From Gnetum montanum (Eukaryota > Streptophyta > Gnetopsida > Gnetales > Gnetaceae), in the NCBI GenBank assembly GCA_015680685.1, contig MNCI01003660.1:298428-362427 (forward strand): 64,000 nt of DNA. The letters are read 5' to 3'. Position numbers and translations under genes: made by a program. The notes below the pieces were generated by a model. The model was not told where the DNA came from. It worked only from the letters and a program-made list of their open reading frames with translations, and made no database searches. Below are positions 1-8,987 of the stretch, one piece after another. Within the stretch, counting starts at the first letter, position 1; every line of letters begins with the position of its first letter.

Positions 1-121
1 TGTGTTTTTTTAAAAAAAAAACTTATCTAATTCATAAACTATGATTTGCTAGTCACCAAGGCAATTTTCTTAGAAATCATATGTATGTTATAAATTCATG
101 ATTTATTAAATTTAAAACATA

Positions 122-146
122 AATAATAATAATAATAATAATAATA
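122..146. repeat. AAT microsatellite
   Basis: About eight AAT units, followed by a short TA stretch and a GT run to about 162. Confidence 0.9.
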
Positions 147-771
147 TATAGTTGTGTGTGTGTATGGGAAAAAATGAAAGGGCTGTGAGGCCCTACAAGG
201 GCTCGTCCAACCTTGCATGAGGCCATGTTGGCCCATGAAGGGCTGCACAAGCCCATTTAAGCTTACACAAGCCCTATGATAGCCAACCTCTAACACCATG
301 CCCCAACCCTATGCGCCATTGTGTGTCACCCACCTCCCACCACATGTTGTTTGCCAACTTGTTACCTTGCTTGTCATGTGTGCCTCACTGCCACACCTGT
401 CAGGCCACTCTTAGTCAACACCACATGCTTGTCACCGCTATGCCACCGCTTTGCTACCTTTCCCTCCTTTGTAGCTATAGGATGGTAAGCATCAACTAGC
501 AAAACCCTCATCATGCAACCAGTGCTACAACAACCCTTTATCGTGACCTCCTACTACCCTACCTTGCCATCCATGCCTTGCAATTAGTGCCTTACCTTCC
601 ACTGCATTTTTTGTCATTCTCTGTCACTGTCCTGCATGTCGTTTTCACCATCACCTACGCCTCCATTGCCACATCCTTAGTCATTGAAAAATCCACTGAG
701 ATTTCCAATAGCCCATGGTGTCTATGGACATCATTGGTGCCCAAACAACCTACCTCTCTTGATAGCTGCCA

Positions 772-915
772 GCACTGAGAAAACCTACCTTCTCTGAAGA
801 TTGCGGACACCACCAGTGCTAAGAAAACTTGCCTCCTCTAGTAACACACATGTGGACACTACCAATGAAAATAAAACCAACCTCCTCGAACTACCCCTAG
901 ATACCACCAACATCG
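772..915. repeat. Minisatellite, about 47 bp x 3
   Basis: Three imperfect copies of a unit of the form 'ctgagaaaacctaccttctct ... gacaccacca' follow one another. Each has an AAAAC-(C/T)(T/A)-CC core, then a CTC block, then a GACA/GATACCACCA end. Confidence 0.6.
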
Positions 916-1076
916 GACTTCAAAAATCATCAAATAATAGAAAATTTGAAACTACAGTTTTGGAGAGACACATTTAAATAATTAATAATCAAAAGTATAA
1001 AATTTTAACAAGTAAATCAAATTGATGTTCTAGTAGTAAGTGTAATAAAAATTTCATAATTAGGCACACTTATCCT

Positions 1077-1112
1077 AGAGTAGTACTAAGATGGGTGACC
1101 TCTTGGGAAGTC
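1077..1112 (+). other. 5S rRNA-like fragment (3' half, internal control region)
   Basis: The 36 bases beginning AGAGTAGTACTAAGATGGG match the 3' half of plant 5S rRNA at 34 positions by eye, and both differences are transitions. The segment covers the intermediate element and box C of the 5S internal promoter. Upstream homology fades at once, so this is not a 5S gene. Known precedents are Cassandra-type terminal-repeat elements, which carry 5S-like promoter DNA in their LTRs, and 5S-derived SINEs. No LTR or SINE ends could be drawn here. Confidence 0.7.
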
Positions 1113-1759
1113 TTATTTTCCATGCCCAAAGTTTTGGAACTTTAGAAGCCATAACTTTAATTCTATAAGCCTTTTTGGATGAACAAAGTATTATTTCCTA
1201 TAGATTTCAACCTTCTTGAGGTAATGGTAAAGTTAGATCAGCTCCACAAAACTCCAAATATTAGTTTTTACATCTTACTCAACATGATGCCTCAAGACCT
1301 TCAAAAACTCAATTTTAGTATAACTTAGGCATACAATGTCCATTTCTAACATAAAAATAGTCATTTCTAATATTTTTCAACATTTTGAACTTGATGGTGA
1401 GGTTAGATTCATCATCTAGGCTCTCAATAATTAGATGATATCTTAAACTATGCCTTAAGAGACCATAACTTAGATTAACTAATCATGCATAATAACTTAA
1501 TTGTTGGAACTAATAATTTAACCTCTTAAGTCATCTTCAACCTTAGGATTAGACATTTAGCATATGTAAATAGATATCCTTAAATTACTAACCCCTAGTG
1601 TGTCATTAGTTACATTGTCAAAGTTAATGTTCTAAAGGGGGTAGAAAGGTCATTAAGAGTCTTGATAATGTAGCTAGTTGCTACCAACCCAAAATCAATT
1701 GGAGAATCAGCTGGCAAACTTGAATGATCAAGAAGATGTGTACCAATTTAGCTTGCAAC

Positions 1760-1764
1760 CAAAT
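1760..1764. repeat. Target-site duplication, left copy (CAAAT)
   Basis: CAAAT lies directly outside the TGATGAG end of the left LTR. The identical CAAAT at 14479-14483 follows the last LTR. The pair frames the whole three-LTR array as one insertion. Confidence 0.8.
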
Positions 1765-2715
1765 TGATGAGTAATGAGGTACCCTTACACTCAACCATAT
1801 GAATCACAAGTGTTCATGCACGATCTAGTTGAATTCCATGGATGGGACTAGTTGTGGCATCTAAATCATTATGCTTTGAACGCAATTCGCTATCTTTCCA
1901 CTTGGACTAGTGGTAGCTTTGTCATGTATGGTTTAGTCCAAAGTGAGGCATATGATGTTGTTCCTAATTCTATGCCACTCCTAATGGTGATAAAGAGATG
2001 AATTAATTAAACTAATGAATAATGAGAAACAAGATCTAAACTAGGCTATGGGTGATGGCATCTACTCTTAACCATCTATATTGTCATGGTTGTATGGTTA
2101 AGTGAGTCTGAGGTATATGATTTTTATGTCTTTTATCTTTTTATCGTCTATGCTAAGAGAGGAAAGGGTGAAGAGACTAAGTAACTAACTTTCAGTAACT
2201 AAGATTTCATCGTCCTAGCATTAGTATCCATTCCCACTTTCCGTACACACCCTGAACCAGTGCAACGCTACTGGGATTACCAAATGCTATTCGTTACTGG
2301 GTTACCAAGCATAGCACACATGCTCGAAGTGATCGTACTGAATGCACTTAACTAGGAGTTGAGGGTTGAGAGATATTAATTATCTAAGAAAGAATTTAAG
2401 CATTTAACATTAACTAAATCCTAATTAGCTTAATTCATGCACTGCAAGGTTTATCAAAAAGTTCATCTTTATTTCTGTACACAAATGTGTCCTCAGGTAC
2501 AATTTGCTCGAATAAAGATTTGTTCACTTTGAGACTCCTACTGCGAGCACATGAAAATTATTCTATCTTTGGAATGGTAAAACTGCCCAAGTTTCGCTAA
2601 GGGTCTAGATCTAGATGGAGAAACAAGGGGGAGCCGCCTCTTATTTATAGAACTAGTGTCAAGCTGTGATATCATGTACATGATATCACGGCCCATGCAA
2701 TATCATGTCCCATCA
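1765..2715 (-). repeat. LTR, left (chimeric B/A)
   Basis: Bounded by TG...CA in the form TGATGAG ... CATCA on the plus strand. The first 309 bases match LTR B (13600 onward) and the rest from about 2078 matches LTR A (8341 onward). The switch is non-homologous, because the segment around 'ttgtc...tatggttaag' is present in both versions, at about 1890-1950 and 2078-2120. A TATA box lies at 2641-2650 (minus strand CTATAAATAA). The polypurine tract outside 2715 shows that this is a 3' LTR. Confidence 0.85.
2641..2689 (-). promoter_or_regulatory. U3 core promoter: TATA box plus palindrome
   Basis: On the minus strand CTATAAATAA (2641-2650) lies just downstream of a perfect 24-bp palindrome at 2666-2689 (GTGATATCATG... 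and its mirror). The same layout is seen in LTR C, with a different palindrome. Confidence 0.6.
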
Positions 2716-2727
2716 TGCCCCCATGAC
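2716..2727 (-). other. Polypurine tract of A1
   Basis: The minus strand reads AGTCATGGGGGCA directly before the LTR start TGATGGG. This is the plus-strand primer site expected next to a 3' LTR. Confidence 0.7.
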
Positions 2728-3009
2728 TGAATGAAAACTCGTCCTCGAGTTCCTTACAAAATATTAGGAAGGTGTGGGATTATTAACTTGAATGACACTA
2801 ATGGTGAATGGGGTGACATGTGAACGGATCATCATTACAATACATGGCAAAACTTAGTGTTCATAAAAATAAGAGTGAACACTATACATAATTGACATCC
2901 AGCCTTATTTGGCAGCTGAGAGAGGAAAGAGAAGAGAGAGAAAAAAGAAGAAGTCTGCTGCTACCAACGCCAAGATTGTGCCTTTCGTTGTCCATCCATA
3001 AGTGTGCCA

Positions 3010-3098
3010 TCAATCTTGTCCCTTGCATAACTGCTTCAACACCAGTCCATTCCAAGTGTTTCCTCTAGATCCAATCCGTTGTTCTATGATTGCCATCT
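3010..3098 (-). pseudogene. Remnant start of ORF3 with splice acceptor
   Basis: On the minus strand a 3' splice site (TGTGTGTGCAG, with CTAAT-type branch sequence about 25-35 bases upstream) ends at 3097. The next three bases are an ATG (3094-3096). In E the same arrangement opens a long third ORF. Here the frame runs only 28 codons (MAIIEQRIGSRG...) and stops, and no ORF3 homology follows. Element C keeps the same splice site and ATG at 63899-63903, again with a short frame. ORF3 was therefore deleted in the common ancestor of the A subfamily. The function is lost, and the splice-site reading is inferred. Confidence 0.5.
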
Positions 3099-3979
3099 GC
3101 ACACACAACACAGTCTGATATTAGCAAGGATAAATGAATCATTATGCAATTGATACCTTGCTCCGGTGTAAGGTCCATTGGCTGAGTTGTGATATGGTTG
3201 ATACAAATCTAGAGATATAATACTGGTGACTACTCGAGGTGTAGGAGTTAAGAGAAAAATCGAAAAATTGGACCAGGACCCCCATGACTGAGAGCGCACC
3301 TCCAGTAGCAATAGAATGGAAAAAGAGAAGGAATAAGAAGGATGAAGAAAAAGAGACAACGACAATGCCGATAAAATGGATGTCAAAGATGGAAATGAAC
3401 AACATAATTGGTGATTGCATAAATGTTTAAGGGAAATAAATTAACAGATGCACCAAATAGGAATGCCAATGGGTCCTCCCCAAAGCAGACTCATGCCTTT
3501 AATGCCCTGACAATCCTACATTCAAAGAGTCCGTAGGCTCTAGGAATGTCATTTTGAAACAAGAGTTAAAGTCTTAACCACAAGAGTTTACCAAAAAGAA
3601 AATAATGCATCCACCAAGATATGGACTACTGATACAACCAGCAATGAGGTGATAAATGAGAAAAGAAGGATGGAAAGAAGAGAATGGAATGGAATCTCAA
3701 GAACAAGGTGATGTACAGCCCCTTATGTATTAATGGTTAATGTAACTTAGTAGATCTCATTCCAAATCCAACCCCAAACAAACCACATCCAGTGACTTCG
3801 CATTAATACATTTGGCCCATCCATCCACTTGAAGTAACAAGAATGCTTCCACCAAAGAGCCACCACCATTCCGATGAAACGAAAGAGGAGAAAGTAGGGA
3901 GCGAGAAGGGCCTTAGTTAGAGGGAACGTGTTTATTTTAGTTCCATAACCAGTGCTTGTAGCCCAAGTGATTATTTTTT

Positions 3980-4339
3980 CTAAGGGGTGTGCTTTGAATT
4001 CTCACTGTTGTTGTTGTTGTTTTCTTTTTCTTTTTCTTTTTTGCATAAGAACCACACCATGCAAAGACTTATTATTTTTATTTGCTTAGCTTCCCAATAA
4101 TGTGGCAACATCGGAATAGTAAGAAAACTCAAGAAGAAAACATCCAAGAGAATGGCCAACACAAGTGCATCAAATCCCTTTGAAGTCACACCCTTTTCAA
4201 TCCTTGAGTCCTTCCTTAGTTTGAGAAATACCCAGTCACCAATTCGTTGATAGTTCTTATTATTGAGAAATGTGACTGTACAGTTCCAAGCCAAGAGAGA
4301 CAATAGAAATTCATGGACGTATGTATGATGTGGACTCAT
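3980..4339 (-). other. Conserved open segment between pol and ORF3 (unknown)
   Basis: A 119-codon open frame starts MSPHHTYVHEF and ends in an Asn-rich tail. The same frame can be followed, with stops, in F (about 41230-41465, starting VSPRHSPIHK), in A2 and in E. The 'GVTSKGF/GMTSRGL' and cysteine/valine-rich stretches stay in register. No known domain is recognised and no copy other than this one is open. It may be a conserved RNA region that is open here by chance, or a small decayed protein. The Asn-rich tail is a GTT microsatellite in the hairpin loop. Confidence 0.3.
3981..4066 (-). repeat. Hairpin repeat unit (single, A1)
   Basis: One copy of the unit 'aaggggtgtgctttgaattct ... agaaccacaccatgcaaagac'. 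The loop has grown into a GTT/T-rich repeat and the stem is weaker than in E. Confidence 0.55.
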
Positions 4340-4668
4340 TGCCTGTTATATCAAAAGAACCCTACCTTAGTATCGACATCATAACTTAAAGGTAAAAACC
4401 AAACATTAGCACTCAATGGAATACAGTTCATACCATCTTCAGAGCACTTATTAAGTGAAAAATCAAACAAAGTAATCAAACACGCAAAGAAATGAAAAAG
4501 TATAAACCATGTTGTAAAACAAAAACATGAAAAGTTACAGAAATTTGTAAAATAAAAATGTGTAAAACAAAAATTTAAAAAGAAACTGAGGGACTCAAAT
4601 GATTAGCATAGGTGGCCATCACCCCCATGATTGTATTGGAAGGGAGAGATCTAAAATATTGAGCAAGA

Positions 4669-4938
4669 TCATCCTCTCTCAAATGTGCTATGTGCATAGA
4701 CCATTCTAGGTTCATGATAAGGGTTGGTCGGTTGCGCACAGACTAGTATTCTCTTATCAGAATACTCATTTGGATTTTCTAAGAGTTTCCAACTTCCCTC
4801 GATTGGTGGTTTCAGATTAAGGGTTGGAAGTTGGCAATACTCTTGCTCTAGTGCATCTATGCTTTCTTCGTGGGCACAAGTTGGTCCCCCAATTAGTTCC
4901 ATGCATATTGGTGGGTTGCTCTCCTGATTAGCTGTCAA
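4669..4938 (-). pseudogene. Pol fragment after protease, truncated
   Basis: An 89-codon frame follows the protease and contains segments such as NPPICMELIGGP and LEQEYCQLPTLNLKPP. The second half matches the linker between protease and RT in E (about 56540-56720). It ends where the post-integrase region begins, so the 3-kb RT-RNase H-integrase block is missing. The linker has no enzymatic motif. Its start is arbitrary, because the frame belongs to a gag-pol polyprotein broken by stops. Confidence 0.55.
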
Positions 4939-4998
4939 CCACTGGGTGTTCTCTTGTTGTGTGGTTGCTACATATAGGCACTTTTATATGTTAACTTC

Positions 4999-5544
4999 CT
5001 AGGCACATCGGTTGCATGCAAGAGATGTTGAACATTCCTGTACGCTATCACCCTCAGTATCACTGTATGTGATGCATGGAACCTTCTTCTTCTTGATCTT
5101 TCCATAAGTATTTTCCTTAGATATTTCCAGGGAAAGATCATAGATTCCTAGGCATGCATTCACAGTACTTAGCCATGCCCTTCCCATTATTATTGGGAAG
5201 TCCCCCTTGTCATTGTTAACTTGTATCACTAGGAAACTAGCTGGGTATGACCAACCACACATAATGGTAACGATATCCTCCACCAATCCCAAGAGAATAG
5301 TGATGGGCTAGTCAGCCAGCTCTAAGCAAATATTACTCTTCTTTAGTGGAGGTAGGTTCCAGGCTTTATACATTTCTTGTGATATCAAGTTGACTCGAAA
5401 ACTTGAGTCAAGAAGAGCTTTACGTGGTTCATTTCTAGCAACTTGGAGGTAGATTAGGGAACTTCCAAGATGAGAGAACTTCTTGGGAAGGTGGCCCACC
5501 TTGATCCAGTTAGTGACAGTATGTGTTAACATAACCATATGCAT
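4999..5544 (-). pseudogene. Retropepsin-like protease (A1)
   Basis: Two frames (5308-5544 and 4999-5292) give one aspartic protease region of the gag-pol polyprotein. Typical parts are the active-site stretch ALLDSSFRVNLIS, the Leu-rich KSNICLEL, the GLVEDIVTIMCGWSYP flap region and IMGRAWLSTV. The catalytic D-S/T-G has become D-S-S, so activity is doubtful. A stop breaks it near 5300. In E the same site reads DSG. The protease would release gag and pol products in the virus-like particle. Confidence 0.75.
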
Positions 5545-5559
5545 TGAGCTTTGTTGTTG

Positions 5560-8052
5560 GTTTGAAGGGAGCTTTGAAGCCTTATTTGATCAAGGAACGT
5601 TCAGAGGCTCAACCGCTTGTGGTTGTGAGGGCTTGTTTGGACTGTTGGTTCTAAAGAAAGGTCTTCTCCTTGTACGGTTGTCAGAACCAACAATGGGTTG
5701 AAGGTTTACTACTCTGGTAGCATTGCGTTGCTGTGGTTGAGTGGGGAGTTCCCCTTGCATCGCTGGAGCAGGTGGTAGTGGAGCTATAGGTGTAAAAGTT
5801 GCAGCTAGGTTTAGAGGATGGTATGCATGTGGTGTATCTCTCCCAGGAGAAGGAGTCTTATAGTACTCCTGAGCTTGGTAGTGACGTTGGGGGGTCACGT
5901 GACCAACAGAGTCACTTGGAGAGATTGGCTGCTGCACGTAGTAGCCATATGGATCCAGTTGCCAATAGGGTATTGTTGCCTTGGCGGTGGCATCCCCCAT
6001 GACTGTGGGTATTTCCACTGCTGGTGTTGCTCCATAGGTTGTGGTGGAGTTCCACTTGGATAATACGTTAACTGTTGGTGGAACTACCTTGGGGATAAGG
6101 TAACCGATGGGGTGCTTGCCATTTGTTAAGTCTTTGGTTGAGTGCATACACCCCTTGTAGATGTGAGATTATTGGGTAACATCTCTTAGGATGGTCATAT
6201 TGGTAGATCTCACATCCACCATCATTGTCTGTATCCAAATCCAAAACCTCTTCAGTGATAGCTAATTTGCCCTTACCTTTGTTACGTGCATGGTCTAAAT
6301 CCCTCTTGTTTTTCTTATCATGGTCACTGCTTCGCTCCTTAGACTCCTCTACGATTTTTAAAATAATTTTAAATCTACTATCTAAGGAGTCCCACATTTG
6401 ATCTACCTTAGTCGACACTTCTATTGTTAGTTTCTAAAGTGGCAAGATTTTCCTTCTCATCAACTCTTCGAGTGGTGACTCATCCTCCTCCTCACAGAAT
6501 CCTACTCCCCTCTTTTAGAGGGAAGGATCGTGATTATACTCTTCCATGCTTTCTCTCTTACATAGCTCTCCTTCTTCCTTAGCTACTTAGTCCAACAATC
6601 TATGAACCTCATGGAACCTAAGTTCGGATAATCTCCCTTGGGCATATGTCCCAAGGGTTCTCCTTGTTTCATGTCTTAGCCCATCTACGATATGGCGTAG
6701 TTGATCCCGTTGTGCATAACCATGGCTTGGGCAATGATGTAGCAATGCATAATATCAGCTCATGGTAGCATCCAAGGGTTCATGATTACCCTACTTCCAT
6801 CCTTGGATCTTCTTTTTCAAGTTGGACACTCATGAGTACGTTTGATATTTATCGTTAAACAATTCTAGCATCGTACTCCACCTTCGAATGGATTCCAGTT
6901 CTAAGGACCAGTACTAGCTTTCTGCTTCTTTTATGAGTGTCCTTGGGAATAACTTTAATTTTTGCCACTCATTTTCAATGTTTTGCAAGGCACATGCATC
7001 GTGAAATGCTTGTAAGTGGTTCTACAGATCAGTGTTGTATCCCCCCTCAAATCATGGGATATTATTCATGTCTAGTCTCTTGATCTGACTATCTTTTTGG
7101 TTCCTTTTAGGTATTCTAACGACCTCCGTGATGTCTAACATGCTTCGGGTTGCAAGTAGGGGTTCTTCATGGTCATTTCTTTCATGGTATCTGTGATGTC
7201 TACGTGGTTCCCTACTTTCCCTTCTTCCATGTCATGATTCCCTAGAATGCCCTCATCCTCGCTCTCGACTCTCTTGTTGATGTCTCTCATTTTGCTTACC
7301 CTTGTCCTCACAGTTAGGTTCCTTATGACTGCATCTTGATGTTGAAGGAGAGAGTGAATGTTGCGATGAAGGGGAAGAGGAAGGAGAACCATCGCCATGA
7401 TGATGTTTCCTACCTTCCCTTCGGTGATCTCGACCTTGATCATGATGGTGATCAGAATGCTTGCCCTTATCTTGTGTTTGTGTTCCCTCATTGAACACTT
7501 GGTGTTCGTGGAAATCAGAACCAGGGTTGTGTATCGTGGAGCGAAGGTTCTAATACACCACCTTATCACTATCGTTAGGAGGGGGAACATCATTTTGTGG
7601 AGAACCTATTGAGATAGGTTCACCACCCTTAATTTCTCTTATGATGGACGAAGCATTATGGGGCCCTTTGCCCTTCAACGATGTGTGGTAACTCTCCTGC
7701 CACGAGTCCCATTGACATTGCGCTTCTGTGAGATGGTAGTCCCTTACATTGTAATCACATGCAATGTACTAAGTATATAATTGTGACATGTCAATTCGTG
7801 CAACGACATGAAGGAGCATGTTGTGGGCAGCTCTATTTGGAGACAACACTATGTTACCCTCCAAGTCTCTCCAACGTAGTTGGTCAATTGATGGAAGAAA
7901 AAGGTAAAGTTGGGTATATAATCATCGTGGTGAGTATATACCACACTAAATTGTTGAGGAACTCATGGTTCTTGGTTATGTATGTTGTGCCGCCGACTAT
8001 CTCTAGTGTTGGTCCTAGGCAGTGAAGTACTTTTGTGTGGAGAAGAAGACAT
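5560..8052 (-). pseudogene. Gag (A1)
   Basis: The frame opens MSSSPHKSTS at 8050-8052, like the starts in E and F. A Ser/His/Arg-rich stretch lies at about 7135-7600. The Retrotrans_gag core lies at about 6500-7000 (WQKLKLFPRTLIKEA, WYWSLE, FNDKYQTYS). A coil with KVDQMWDSLDSRFK follows at about 6330-6418, then a zinc-knuckle-like CEIYQYDHPKRC at 6179-6214 and a Pro/Gln/Tyr-rich tail to about 5590. Stops and shifts break it into at least four frames. The second knuckle Cys is Tyr here. It would form the particle shell if repaired. Confidence 0.75.
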
Positions 8053-8179
8053 TTTAGTCTTGTTCAGTGTGTTGTTTGTCATTATGCTATTTTTTCTCTT
8101 GATTAACCCTAAGGGTTCTTTTTAGCTTCCAATGATGTAAATGATTTCCTATGTTCTATGTAGCGCACAAACAACTAAG

Positions 8180-8197
8180 TCCCTGGCAACGGTGCCA
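8180..8197 (-). promoter_or_regulatory. Primer-binding site of A1 (tRNA-Asp type)
   Basis: The minus strand reads TGGCACCGTTGCCAGGGA, one base after the LTR. It differs by two transitions from TGGCGCCGTTGCCGGGGA, the complement of the plant tRNA-Asp 3' end. Confidence 0.85.
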
Positions 8198-8198
8198 A

Positions 8199-8975
8199 TG
8201 ATGAGTGGCAAGGTACCCCTACACTCAACCATAGGAATACGAGCATTACACACGCGATCTGGTCGAACTCCAAGTACTAAGTGCTTACGCACCTTATGGA
8301 ACACTTAAGGTTAATCAATCGTTGTCTTCCCAGACTTACTTGTATTGTCACGGTTGTATGGTTAAGTGAGTCTGAGGTATATGATTTTTATGTCTTTTAT
8401 CTTTTTATCGCCTATGCTAAGAGAGGAAAGGGTGAAGAGACTAAGTAACTAACTTTCACTAACTAAGATTTAATCGTCCTAGCATCAGTAAATGTTCCCA
8501 CTTGCCATACACACCCTGAACTAATGCAACGCTAATGGTATTACCAAATGCTATTCGTTACTAGGTTACCAAGCATAGCACACATGCTCGAAGCAGTCGT
8601 ACTAAATGCACTTAACTAGGAGTTGAGGGTTGAGAGAGATTAATTATCTAAGAAAGCATTTAAGCATTTAACATTAATTAAATCTTTATTAGCTTAATCC
8701 ATGCACTGAAAGGTTTATCAAAAATTTCGTCTTTATTTCTGTACACAAATGTGTGCTCAGGTACAATTTGCTTGAATAAAGATCCATTCAGTTTGAGACT
8801 CCTACTATGGGCACATGGAAATTATTCTATCTCTGGAATGGTAAAACTGCCAAAGTTTTGCTAAGGGTCTAGATCTAGATGGAGAAACAAGGGGGAGCTA
8901 CCTCTTATTTATAGAACTGGCGCTGGGCTGCGATATTGTGTCACATCATCAAGACAGGCAAATCATGACTCATCA
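8199..8975 (-). repeat. LTR, middle (shared by A1 and A2)
   Basis: TGATGAG ... CATCA on the plus strand. It serves as 5' LTR for A1 (primer-binding site on its left) and as 3' LTR for A2 (polypurine tract on its right). Most of it is A type, matching 2078-2715 and LTR C. The last 25 or so bases (AAGACAGGCAAATCATG to CATCA) match the end of LTR B instead, so a second recombination point lies near 8950. TATA box at 8905-8914 (minus). Confidence 0.85.
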
Positions 8976-8987
8976 TACCCCCACAAC
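8976..8987 (-). other. Polypurine tract of A2
   Basis: The minus strand reads GTTGTGGGGGTA directly before the LTR. Confidence 0.65.

Larger units (their letters stand above)
1..1759. other. Left flank, no gene
   Basis: No open frame here looks like a real protein. The stretch holds an AAT microsatellite, a short GT run, a three-unit minisatellite and a 5S rRNA-like fragment, listed separately. The last 120 bases before the target duplication read as a Gln/Asn-rich frame that would continue into 14484 if the composite element were removed. The flank may therefore be part of element D or its neighbourhood. That link is an inference. Confidence 0.5.
2728..4682 (-). other. A1 region between pol and 3' LTR, non-coding
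   Basis: This AT-rich tail matches the equivalent parts of A2, C, E and F. From pol toward the LTR it holds repeated GTAAAAC/TTTTACA words (about 4500-4580 in plus coordinates), a segment with one long open frame (3980-4339), one hairpin unit (3981-4066), and a splice acceptor with the first codons of a lost third ORF (3010-3098). The right edge at about 4682 is a deletion junction where RT, RNase H and integrase are missing. Confidence 0.65.

Noticed and set aside
311-778. Short plus-strand frames rich in His, Cys and Leu
   Set aside because: Biased composition from CCA/CAC-rich DNA, with no homology signal.
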